A DNA stretch of 64,000 nt from Bacillus sp. ISL-7 (GTDB taxonomy: Bacteria; Bacillota; Bacilli; Bacillales_B; DSM-18226): contig NZ_JAGGQW010000017.1 of NCBI RefSeq assembly GCF_018613065.1, positions 36,359 through 100,358 of the forward strand, read 5' to 3'. The notes under the pieces were generated by a model. That model did no database searches and was not told where the DNA came from. It saw only the letters and a program-made list of their open reading frames with translations. Both the position numbers and the translations under genes were made by a program. This document shows, in pieces, positions 53,990 through 61,911 of the stretch. Each line of letters begins with the position of its first letter. Position 1 is the first letter of the stretch.

Positions 53990-55432
53990 ATGGAACTTAT
54001 TGTTATTTTACTGGCATTAGGATTTCTAATGTTTATCGCTTATCGTGGGTTTTCAGTCATTTTGTTTGCTCCTATTTGTGCGCTGTTTGCCGTCCTGTTG
54101 ACGGATCCAGGGCATGTATTGCCGTTCTTTTCCAATATTTTCATGGAAAAAATGGTTGGCTTCATTAAAAACTACTTTCCTGTCTTTTTATTAGGTGCAA
54201 TTTTTGGAAAAGTGGTGGAGATGTCAGGATTAGCCTCTTCGATCGCAAAGACCATCGTACGATTGGTCGGACCAAAACGTTCCATGCTGGCTATCGTGCT
54301 TTTATGCGCCATTTTAACGTATAGTGGTGTCAGCCTATTTGTAGTAGCGTTTGCTGCTTATCCATTTGCTGCAAAATTGTTCCAGGAGTCCAATATTCCA
54401 AAACGATTAATCCCGGGTACGATGGCATTGGGGGCGCTTTCCTTTACAATGGATGCCATTCCTGGAACACCGCAAATCCAAAACGTTATTCCAACAACCT
54501 TCTTTAAAACCGATATTTATGCTGCTCCTGTATTGGGGATTATTGGAGGTATTTTTGTTTTTGCTCTCGGAATGCTTTATTTAGAATCACGCCGTAGAAA
54601 AGCCGCAAAAGCTGGGGAAGGCTATTTTGGTTTTGACGGCGCACAGGCAGAAATGGCAGCTGCGGCTGAAGCTCTTCAAGCGGTGCCAGCCTCCATTGTA
54701 TCTTCCGAAAAAACAAGCATTCTTCGCCAAGTTCTTGCATTTGTCCCACTTATCTTGGTTGGTGTAATGAATAAGTTTTTTACGGTCACGATTCCAAAAT
54801 GGTATCCGAATGGGTTTGATTTTTCAAAAATTGGACTTGAAGCCTTTGGGAAAGTTGATATAGCGGCTGTCCTTGGGATTTGGTCTGTAGAACTCGCACT
54901 TGTTATTGGAATTGTTGCTACATTGGCATATAACTGGAAAGCTGTTAAGGTTGATATGAAGACGGGTCTCAACGCCAGTATTGGCGGTGCATTGCTGGCA
55001 GCCATGAACACCGGTTCTGAATATGGTTTCGGGGGAGTTATTTCCTCACTTCCTGGATTTGGTGTCGTTCGTGATGGTATTTCCCACACATTTACAAACC
55101 CGCTCGTTAACAGTGCCGTGACAACGAATGTTTTAGCCGGTGTTACCGGTTCCGCATCCGGTGGTATGGGTATTGCACTAAGTGCTATGGGTGAAAAGTA
55201 TGTTCAAGCTGCTCAGGCTCATGGGATTCCACTTGAAGTTATGCACAGGATTACGGCAATGGCTTCCGGTGGGATGGATTCTCTGCCGCATAACGGTGCG
55301 GTCATCACACTTCTTGCAGTATGCGGATTGACTCATAAACAATCTTACCGTGATATTTTTGCTGTAACGGTTATTAAAACTCTTGCGGTGTTCTTCGTCA
55401 TTGGATTGTATACGCTTACGGGCATTGCTTGA
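53990..55432 (+). CDS. GntP-family carboxylate permease
   Basis: 480 residues, about 12-14 membrane helices, hydrophobic from the start (MELIVILLALGFLMFIAYRG). GntP features: SVILFAPICALFAVLL, MDAIPGTPQIQNVIPTTFF, and late ASGGMDSLPHNGAVITLL. Members import gluconate, 3-hydroxybutyrate-like acids or other hydroxycarboxylates. In this operon it is the probable uptake system for the hydroxy-acid substrate. GGGGAGG precedes the ATG. Confidence 0.92.
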   Translation: MELIVILLALGFLMFIAYRGFSVILFAPICALFAVLLTDPGHVLPFFSNIFMEKMVGFIKNYFPVFLLGAIFGKVVEMSGLASSIAKTIVRLVGPKRSMLAIVLLCAILTYSGVSLFVVAFAAYPFAAKLFQESNIPKRLIPGTMALGALSFTMDAIPGTPQIQNVIPTTFFKTDIYAAPVLGIIGGIFVFALGMLYLESRRRKAAKAGEGYFGFDGAQAEMAAAAEALQAVPASIVSSEKTSILRQVLAFVPLILVGVMNKFFTVTIPKWYPNGFDFSKIGLEAFGKVDIAAVLGIWSVELALVIGIVATLAYNWKAVKVDMKTGLNASIGGALLAAMNTGSEYGFGGVISSLPGFGVVRDGISHTFTNPLVNSAVTTNVLAGVTGSASGGMGIALSAMGEKYVQAAQAHGIPLEVMHRITAMASGGMDSLPHNGAVITLLAVCGLTHKQSYRDIFAVTVIKTLAVFFVIGLYTLTGIA

Positions 55433-55480
55433 TGTACAAAGAATCAAACGATCATTAGCTCGGCTAGATTGATCCCAGCG

Positions 55481-55517
55481 CCAGCGCCTAGTGACAAACT
55501 AGGCGCTGGTGTTTTGT
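55481..55517 (+). terminator. Operon terminator
   Basis: CCAGCGCCTAGT (55481-55492) pairs with ACTAGGCGCTGG (55498-55509), then TGTTTTGTTTT. The stretch 55520-55750 has no recognisable gene. Confidence 0.92.
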
Positions 55518-55752
55518 TTTCTATCATCGACTATGCACTAGCACCAGGGAACATGGAAACATAAAAGACGTAAGAAAAGATGTTGAACATATTTAATGAA
55601 ATTGGCTGGTTAGATACTGTAAAGCCAAAAACAAAATTAATATGAACGAGAAGGTCTCTCAGCGGTTTGTTAAACTGCGGAGAAGCGTTTCTTTCTTATT
55701 GGCTGTCAGATAGTTAGTATGAATTTACAATATGGTTTAATAGTATTGTTAC

Positions 55753-55895
55753 TTGTCCTCCAATTTGTCCTCCAATGTTTTATATCGCATTTAAAACATT
55801 TAAGCCAAACTATTTAAAATGTTGATTTAAAGCCTTTTTTTAAACACTATTCGTTTCTATTATATATGAAAATGAATGGGCGGCATGATGTAATA
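55753..55895 (+). repeat. Direct repeat B, ends in groEL 3'-end sequence
   Basis: Second copy of the repeat at 38349-38492, same orientation, with ATGGGCGGCATGATGTAA at 55876-55893 (MGGMM-stop). About 18 substitutions and one indel separate the copies, by eye. The flanks outside the repeats are unrelated. The two copies bound 17.4 kb. Confidence 0.8.
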
Positions 55896-56168
55896 TCATC
55901 CCCCAAGAAGCGTCAAACCTGGCGGCATGGACGGAGTTTTTTACATAATAGGTGAACAAGGCTACATCCATCTATAAATTCGTTTTCTACATTCAACACA
56001 CCAGACATATCGAATGCAGGAACATTCTAGTGGTAAGTTGGTGGCATGGTGGTGGCAAAATCCAACATCCTGCCACCAATTTAATCTGCCTTAACCTAAT
56101 TAAACGGAAACTGTAGCCTATTAAATCAGGCATTTCATAACAAAACTGTTATAATCAGATTCGTTTTA

Positions 56169-56256
56169 CTTCCTTGACAGGGAAGGGGTCGTGGGTTCGA
56201 ATCCCTCACAGGTCATCAAACAAAGCCCTGGTAACGTTAAGTTATCAAGGCTTTTT
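56169..56256 (+). other. tRNA 3'-half-like fragment plus terminator
   Basis: CTTCC-TTGACAG-GGAAG reads as an anticodon arm (anticodon GAC, Val). GTGGG-TTCGAAT-CCCTC is a T-arm with one inserted base, then CAGGTCATCA. There is no D-arm half upstream. A hairpin (56224-56252) with T-run follows. Degraded copy at 24313. Confidence 0.5.
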
Positions 56257-56345
56257 CTATTATTATAGATTCAATTTTTGAATAGTTCAGGTGATGGTGG
56301 CAGAAATCTGATAAGCTAAAATGAGGTTTTTTGAAACCTGGCATT

Positions 56346-56640
56346 CATATTAGCCGGCCAGTAAACCGTAGCACCGTCAGCCGTTCTTCCTTAAATGAGC
56401 GTTCTTTTTATAATCATGAGCTTTCTGTTTTGGAGAAGAATGAAAATCCTTTCCGTCGCACTCAATAGCAATCCGCGGCCCTACAAATGCAATATCAATC
56501 CGATATTTACCACAAGGCACTTGCTAGTATCCGGATACCCTGAAATCTCAGGGTATCCAATAAACGCTGTTCAATCGGGCTTTCAGATTTATATCGCTGC
56601 ACAATAGCTGGATTTGTCTCTGGATCGGGTCGAATGCCCC
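56346..56640 (-). pseudogene. DUF559-like PD-(D/E)XK endonuclease remnant
   Basis: Reverse strand encodes RPDPETNPAIVQRYKSESPI, EQRLLDTLRFQGI, then in a shifted frame QVPCGKYRIDIAFVGPRIAI and ECDGKDFHSSPKQKAHDYKK, then another shift to TVLRFTG. The ID(x)12-14ECDGK pattern is the PD-(D/E)XK catalytic core found in Vsr/DUF559-type proteins. Two frameshifts make it non-functional. Confidence 0.65.
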
Positions 56641-56703
56641 TCTTAGATTCCTGAATTTAAGTATTTTCACACGAGGATAAGGGTTGGGTTTATGAACATA
56701 TAA

Positions 56704-56732
56704 AAACGCCTTATAAGCGATATAGGGCGTTT
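56704..56732 (-). terminator. Terminator of the HPP-family gene
   Basis: AAACGCCTTATA pairs with TATAGGGCGTTT (one G-T pair); on the minus strand five T follow the stem. Confidence 0.85.
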
Positions 56733-56766
56733 GATTAGTTTTGTTAGCTTCTATAGTTTCTTAGTT

Positions 56767-57309
56767 TTACAACCAGCGCTGTGGGTATTGTCTTGTTTGA
56801 AACAAGTTATTATAGATGATTGATATAATCTTTAATAGGAAAGGACCCATTACAACGGAAATAAGGAATCCCCATCCTGCTTGGGAGTTAACAGCAACAA
56901 AAGCACTAGCAGCTGCAGGAGGGTGAAGCGTTTTGGTAAGGATCATTAAAATTAGTACGATAGCTAATACTAGGCCAATAGTGAATAGACTCTTACCTAA
57001 TATACTCCAAGTGATAAGTGCTATAGTGGTAGAAAATAAATGTCCTCCAAAAACGTGGCGAGGTTGAGACAGTTGACCTTTATGAGCACAAAATACAAGC
57101 AGACAACTTGCACCAAGAGGACCCAAGGCCATGGGATATCCTAAATTAACCGCTACTAAACCAATGATGATTATAGCAATGAGTCCACCTGTAGCTGAAA
57201 TAAGAGAATCAATATAATCAATTCTGTCTTCTTTTGTAACTTCGCCCTTCATTTTCTTTAAATATGCTGTTAAACCTATAATTAGTTGATTACTCCAACT
57301 TTTCTCCAA
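56767..57309 (-). CDS. HPP-family integral membrane protein
   Basis: 180 residues with four or five membrane helices and the family hallmark HPPAAASAFVA, plus PMALGPLGASCLLVFCAHKGQLSQPRHVFGGH. In cyanobacteria and plants HPP proteins act in nitrite transport; the role in Bacillus is unclear. The start is taken as TTG 57309 with GAGG upstream (AGAGGAAAAAAG). Single gene with its own terminator. Confidence 0.85.
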   Translation of the reverse strand: MEKSWSNQLIIGLTAYLKKMKGEVTKEDRIDYIDSLISATGGLIAIIIIGLVAVNLGYPMALGPLGASCLLVFCAHKGQLSQPRHVFGGHLFSTTIALITWSILGKSLFTIGLVLAIVLILMILTKTLHPPAAASAFVAVNSQAGWGFLISVVMGPFLLKIISIIYNNLFQTRQYPQRWL

Positions 57310-57518
57310 ACTTTTTTCCTCTGGCTTTCAAACTAAATTTGGCAAGGGTTTTGTCAGAGTTTTTGCCATAAAAGTTATTTTATACGAAAATTATGAATAT
57401 TTAAAGAAAAATATATATTCGAATTTTTCGATTACGACCGTTTTTTATCCGCTTCTCATTCTACATACTCTATACAACATCAGTTAATATTACCGCTTGT
57501 GACCTAAGTGCCAGGTTA

Positions 57519-57548
57519 GCTGAGCTCGATTCCCAGACGGTCCCGCCA
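57519..57548 (+). other. tRNA 3'-end-like fragment
   Basis: Degenerate T-arm CTGAG-CTCGATT-CCCAG followed by ACGGTCCCGCCA; aligned without gaps it agrees with 21791-21820 at about 21 of 30 positions. The remainder of 57310-57899 contains nothing I recognise, apart from a weak hairpin at 57651-57690. Confidence 0.4.
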
Positions 57549-57899
57549 ACTCAATGTTTCTTACATATTGGTCGGATAAGTTTCACAACGATTTATTTAT
57601 ACTTTTTTGACGAGTCCGTTGAGACCTTTTAACAAGACCGTGTGAATATAGTTAGTCTGTAGCCTTCTATTATTAAAAAATGTAGGAGGTTTTTGATTTC
57701 AAAAACAAAAAATGAAAAGGTTAGAATGTATCGAGAAATGATATTTAATTATCATCTACATGAGCTCTAAGGCACCAAAATGTAACGACCTGGTTTGCCA
57801 ATCTTTATAAAAGAATAGTCCGAGGGTACCCAATTTCATTTTCTGTGGTGTAGCGTGCGATGCATGGGTGGCTAACGGATACGATTAGTTCAACAAGCA

Positions 57900-57934
57900 G
57901 TATAAAGGATCTTCGACTGGAAGAACCTTTATAC
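57900..57934. terminator. Hairpin downstream of the IDEAL gene
   Basis: GTATAAAGG.TCTTC pairs with GAAGA.CCTTTATAC, one mismatch, loop GACTG. Position fits a terminator of the minus-strand gene, though the T-run is poor. Confidence 0.6.
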
Positions 57935-57962
57935 TATATAAGACCTATTTACATAAACCATT

Positions 57963-58157
57963 TTAAGAAACTTTCCTTAATTCCTCTGTTAATCGTATGA
58001 ATTCTGCTTTATTTTTATCTCTTAAGGACAGGTCGATTTTCTTTTGAATTTTCTCTTTTCGGAAATCACGCAGGGCTTTGTCTAACACCATTTCAGCAAA
58101 TAGAGAATCCATGACATTAACTTCAGGTTGTGGTGAATTAAGCAAATTCTTTTCCAT
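57963..58157 (-). CDS. IDEAL-domain protein
   Basis: 64 residues. MDSLFAEMVLDKALRDFRKE, then KIQKKIDLSLRDKNKAEFIR matches the ~37-residue IDEAL domain, a helical motif found at the C-terminus of small Bacillus proteins such as competence-regulator ComK-associated and UPF0302 proteins. AAGGAG lies before the ATG. Probably a protein-protein contact module; no enzymatic role is expected. Confidence 0.8.
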   Translation of the reverse strand: MEKNLLNSPQPEVNVMDSLFAEMVLDKALRDFRKEKIQKKIDLSLRDKNKAEFIRLTEELRKVS

Positions 58158-58310
58158 AAGAAATCAACTCCTTGATCTTTTTTCTATTATACTAATAATT
58201 TTCTGACTATTCAAACATTTAAAATTGGTAATTTGAGAGAGAAACAAAATGAAACATACTTTTATCTACATATTTGGTTACGAATCAATTCATGAGTATG
58301 GAGAAACAAT

Positions 58311-58830
58311 GTGTTGGCCGGTCTGTATCCGGAAATTCGTAACAACCCGTTGCTGCTAGTAACCTTGCTGGGAAATGAATTTACAGGTTCCACTAGTGTT
58401 CCGGCACAAATGGCCTGGTCGCTCAGTATAGCAGGTATCTCTGCTGTCCAGGCGAGTAAAGCGCTGGGCACATATTACCAAGGAAAAATTAACATGCATG
58501 ATTTTATGGTTCTAACTTTGGGCGCTTTTCCCGTTTTTAGCGTAGAGCAATCCATCTTCGCTCTGCAGGAGCAAGGAAAAATCGCATCTGAAGCGGCCCT
58601 GGAAAATTAAGGACGACAATCCGCCGTACGCAGCGTAACCATTGCAGATGGCGATACTTGTGCGGCTGTATTTTAGCGATACCACAGATACTCCTTTGAA
58701 GATGGTCCAAACACTGCAAATTGGGGGATATTCGGACAAGGAAGAGGTACTTTCCGCGTTAGCAACAGTTTTCCCTGGATCCAGCGCTGACGACCGTATG
58801 GCAGCCATTCAGGAGACGTACGGAAACTAA
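58311..58830 (+). pseudogene. Unrecognised helical protein, broken (gene 1 of a GC-richer pair)
   Basis: From 58311 an N-terminally truncated frame reads GLYPEIRNNPLLLVTLLGNE, AWSLSIAGISAVQASKALG, MVLTLGAFPVFSVEQSIFAL and ends at TAA 58610. The next frame continues with DDNPPYAA, a stop, then PLQMAILVRLYFSDTTDTPL, LSALATVFPGSSADDRMAAI and QETYGN (58830). The periodic leucines suggest stacked helices. GC content is visibly higher than the surroundings. I do not know the family. Confidence 0.55.
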
Positions 58831-58856
58831 AGCAGAAAAGAGAAAAGAGGAGAGCT

Positions 58857-59679
58857 ATGAATCTATCAAGCTATGTAGTGGAGGACGCTGCCTATCAGGC
58901 GTGGTTGCTACGCCTTGCGTTTCCACAAGCATTACCCGCTTCCTTGGCGCATGAAATTTTGAGATTTTACTCCGGTTTATCCCCTGCGCAATTGGGGCAA
59001 GTCCTAAAACACAGCGATCCGACCCCTGTGTTTACGGAGTTATCCCCTGAGCAATTGGCTGTAACATATTTATCCGCCGACGTGGGATACACGCAGCCAG
59101 AGCAAGTAGCCCAGGCACTTTACGTTTCCGGTGTCTTTCCAAAAATGAGAACAGCTTTGGACGTAGCGGAAGTACTCTATTCCCCTACGGTCTTCCCAAC
59201 ATTAGTTCATGCGTCCTGCGTTGAAAGCCGCAAATTTGCCGGAAGACGGTATCAACGAAGCGATCTCCAAGCTGTATTCATCCGTTGAGTTGAATCCGCC
59301 GGAAACGTCTCCCGGACTACATCCGACTAAAAATGAGAGTTCTTTCAGATCTGATCATGTCATCGTGAGCAACGGACGTTCAGTTGCCTTCCGCTTTCCT
59401 TTGAACGATGACCAGATGAGAAACGGCCATACTATCGCTGCATTCACTGGTCTTGTATCACGAAACGGAAATCAGGAAGGATACCCTCCCATCAGTCTGA
59501 GAATAAACAAACAATTGGTGACTATAGCTGGAGCTGGCTTTAACCCCCGTCGAGTGGAATTTTTCCTTCCTGCTTCCTGGTTAAACGGTAAAAACGTAAT
59601 GGAACTACAGGCGGCTCCAGATCTCAGGACGTTGTTCTGGTTATATCGAATGGAAGTTGTTCACTACAAGTATTCTTAG
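58857..59679 (+). pseudogene. Unrecognised helical-repeat/beta-sandwich protein, one frameshift (gene 2)
   Basis: ATG 58857 follows AGAGGAGAG. First part (to about 59205): LSSYVVEDAAYQAWLLRLAF, then repeated SPAQL/SPEQL helical units. After a frameshift near 59205 the second frame (ATG 59209 onward) gives MRPALKAANLPEDGINEAIS, then a beta-rich domain (VIVSNGRSVAFRFPL, ISLRINKQLVTIAGAGFNPR, VEFFLPASWLNGKNVMELQA) ending at 59679. The intact form would be about 273 residues. No homologue comes to mind. Probably acquired together with gene 1, 26 bp upstream. Confidence 0.55.
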
Positions 59680-59917
59680 GATACGGCTTTTGTGTACACC
59701 TCCGAATTTCTTTTCTCTACCAATATTTTAATAATATTTTCAAAACATATATCAACATATATGTCATTATATATTATATGTTAATATATAAATTATCTTT
59801 AACTCTGTTGACTATTCCATCATTATTATTAAAATATACTTTTATAGATATTTACTGTTGGAAAAAGTTAACATTATTTTTTTTCTTAAACATGTTTATC
59901 TTTCATATACTGATTAG

Positions 59918-60256
59918 CTATAAAGACATATCTTGGGTTTTATTTGGAGGCCAACTCACCAAGTTTTGTTCAAAATTATTAAAAAACCAAAGAAAAAAGC
60001 CATTCGTTTCTTTAATAGAGGCGAATGGCTTTAAATAATAATTGTATGTTCTCTGATCATAGAGAGCAGCGACAATCCCGTGTACCGCGACCAGCCAAGC
60101 ACGGCCTTGATATGAATTTGCTCTGTAAACATCAACAGAACTTTTTGGTACAGTAATATTTATTTCATATTCCTTTAGTATGGTTAAGGGTGAGTCAATA
60201 AAAGATAGGTATTGAGAGATTCTATGAACCAAGTAATAATCAAGTTCAACTGACAT
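59918..60256 (-). CDS. Hypothetical protein running through a hairpin
   Basis: 112 residues (MSVELDYYLVHRISQYLSFI, KEYEINITVPKSSVDVYRAN, AWLVAVHGIVAALYDQRTYN). No ribosome site is visible before ATG 60256. The last ~35 codons pass through the hairpin at 59996-60032, so the original gene probably ended upstream of it and the drawn C-terminus is read-through. Family unknown; confidence that it is a real gene is modest. Confidence 0.4.
   Translation of the reverse strand: MSVELDYYLVHRISQYLSFIDSPLTILKEYEINITVPKSSVDVYRANSYQGRAWLVAVHGIVAALYDQRTYNYYLKPFASIKETNGFFLWFFNNFEQNLVSWPPNKTQDMSL
59996..60032. terminator. Terminator-like hairpin
   Basis: AAAGCCATTCG (59996-60006) pairs with CGAATGGCTTT (60022-60032); T-run on the minus strand. 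Confidence 0.75.
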
Positions 60257-60972
60257 TATCTTGGGTTGGCAGCGATCCTATTATTTTCCGATATTCTTAA
60301 TTTCTATAAGTTAGGACAGGAGGATATGGAAATCCTTATTATTCTGCAGCAGTAAAAAGCATGTTGGAGAGCTGGCACAACTTTAGATATGTTAAATAAT
60401 GAACATGAGTTTTGTATGTCCAATTTCAAAGATATGTTGAATCAAAACAACTAGAATGTCACTAAATGTAAAAAACTGAAGAATAAATAGTTTAACTTTT
60501 TAAAGTATAGGACTTTGAAAGGTTTTGGATGTTTTTGAAAGATTTTGAATGAAAGTGATTGATTTTTGTTAATCTCTTAGATAGAATTTAATTATAGAAA
60601 TTTAATTGATTTCTCTGGAAGAATAAGTTTAATGGATAGCTTTAAAAGGGAGATGCTGTTTTTAGGATCTAAAAACTGTGCAAACATAGGGAATTTTTAA
60701 AAAAACAGATACTTGATGGATCATATTGTTATCAAGATTTAGGCGTTGAAGACATTTGTTTATGAATACATATGTGAAATTAGGATAGTTAATATCTAGA
60801 AAAATACTTTAAAAACAATCAAAAACATTCAACGAAAAAGGTCAATACCTATATATAACAAATTTTAAAGGTATGAGATTGATTTCAAAAATCGTCACTT
60901 TTAAGGTCATTTCTTAGCTACTGAAATTTTCTAAAATGAGACAATAAGAAAAACAAAAATGAAGGTTGTGAA
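60257..60972. other. Region upstream of fruK without a gene
   Basis: About 715 bp, AT-rich, stops in all frames. I see no fruR gene and no clear cre or FruR site; a promoter for fruK must lie here but I cannot place it reliably. Confidence 0.5.
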
Positions 60973-61911
60973 ATGATGATTTATACGTGCACATTAAATC
61001 CATCTGTCGATTACGTCGTACATGTACAAGATTTTCAATTAGGTGAATTAAATCGAATGTCATTTGATGTAAAATATCCAGGTGGGAAAGGCATTAACGT
61101 TTCCCGGGTTTTAAAACGTGCGGGAGTTGAAAGTAAAGCCCTTGGGTTTATTGGTGGATTTACAGGTTCATATGTCGAAGAATTTTTAAATGAAGAGGGC
61201 ATTTCCACAAATTTTATTCATGTAAATGGTGATTCCCGTATTAATATCAAATTGAAAACAGATGAAACAGAATCAGAGATTAACGGGCAAGGCCCTGAGG
61301 TTAGCAATGACCAAGTCAGGCAGCTTATCAAACAAGTAGAAAGCTTACAAAATGACGATGTTCTTGTACTGGCTGGAAGCATTCCAAGCTCGCTGCCTAG
61401 TGATTTTTATTCAAAGCTTACAAAAATCGCAAAAAAGCAAGGGGCAAAAGTGGTGGTAGATGCGAGCGGCAAAGTACTTCTTGATATCGTTGAACAAGGG
61501 CCTTTTTTCATTAAACCGAATCATCATGAACTCGGTGAGTTGTTTGACGTTACGATTAAGACACCAGAAGAGGCGATTCCTTACGGTCAAAGATTGCTTG
61601 AATTAGGTGCTGAAAATGTGGCCATTTCGATGGCTGGAAAAGGGGCGCTCCTGATTACGAAGGAAGCGATCTATCAAGCATCTGTTCCAAAAGGAACCGT
61701 AAAAAATTCAGTTGGTGCGGGGGACTCTCTTGTGGCTGGTTATCTAGCGGATTATTTACAAAAAGGGGATGTTGTGGAAGCGTTTCGAACGGGTGTTGCT
61801 ACTGGAAGTGCGACTGCGTTCTCATTAGAGCTATGTACGCAGGAAGATGTGGAGCGTCTTATTCCGAAGGTTGAAATCAAAAAAATTAGATTGGGAGTAG
61901 TTCTAGCATGA
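60973..61911 (+). CDS. fruK: 1-phosphofructokinase
   Basis: 312 residues (family ~303-310). PfkB fold: MIYTCTLNPSVDYVVHV, KYPGGKGINVSRVLKRAG, and the catalytic anion hole NSVGAGDSLVAGYL with the base Asp. It phosphorylates fructose-1-phosphate to fructose-1,6-bisphosphate. Two ATGs, 60973 and 60976, are both possible after GAAGGTTGTG. The stop overlaps fruA (ATGA). Confidence 0.95.
   Translation: MMIYTCTLNPSVDYVVHVQDFQLGELNRMSFDVKYPGGKGINVSRVLKRAGVESKALGFIGGFTGSYVEEFLNEEGISTNFIHVNGDSRINIKLKTDETESEINGQGPEVSNDQVRQLIKQVESLQNDDVLVLAGSIPSSLPSDFYSKLTKIAKKQGAKVVVDASGKVLLDIVEQGPFFIKPNHHELGELFDVTIKTPEEAIPYGQRLLELGAENVAISMAGKGALLITKEAIYQASVPKGTVKNSVGAGDSLVAGYLADYLQKGDVVEAFRTGVATGSATAFSLELCTQEDVERLIPKVEIKKIRLGVVLA

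Noticed and set aside
59778..60038. 86-residue + strand ORF MLIYKLSLTLL...
   Set aside because: AT-driven hydrophobic ORF without ribosome site, crosses the terminator hairpin at 59996.
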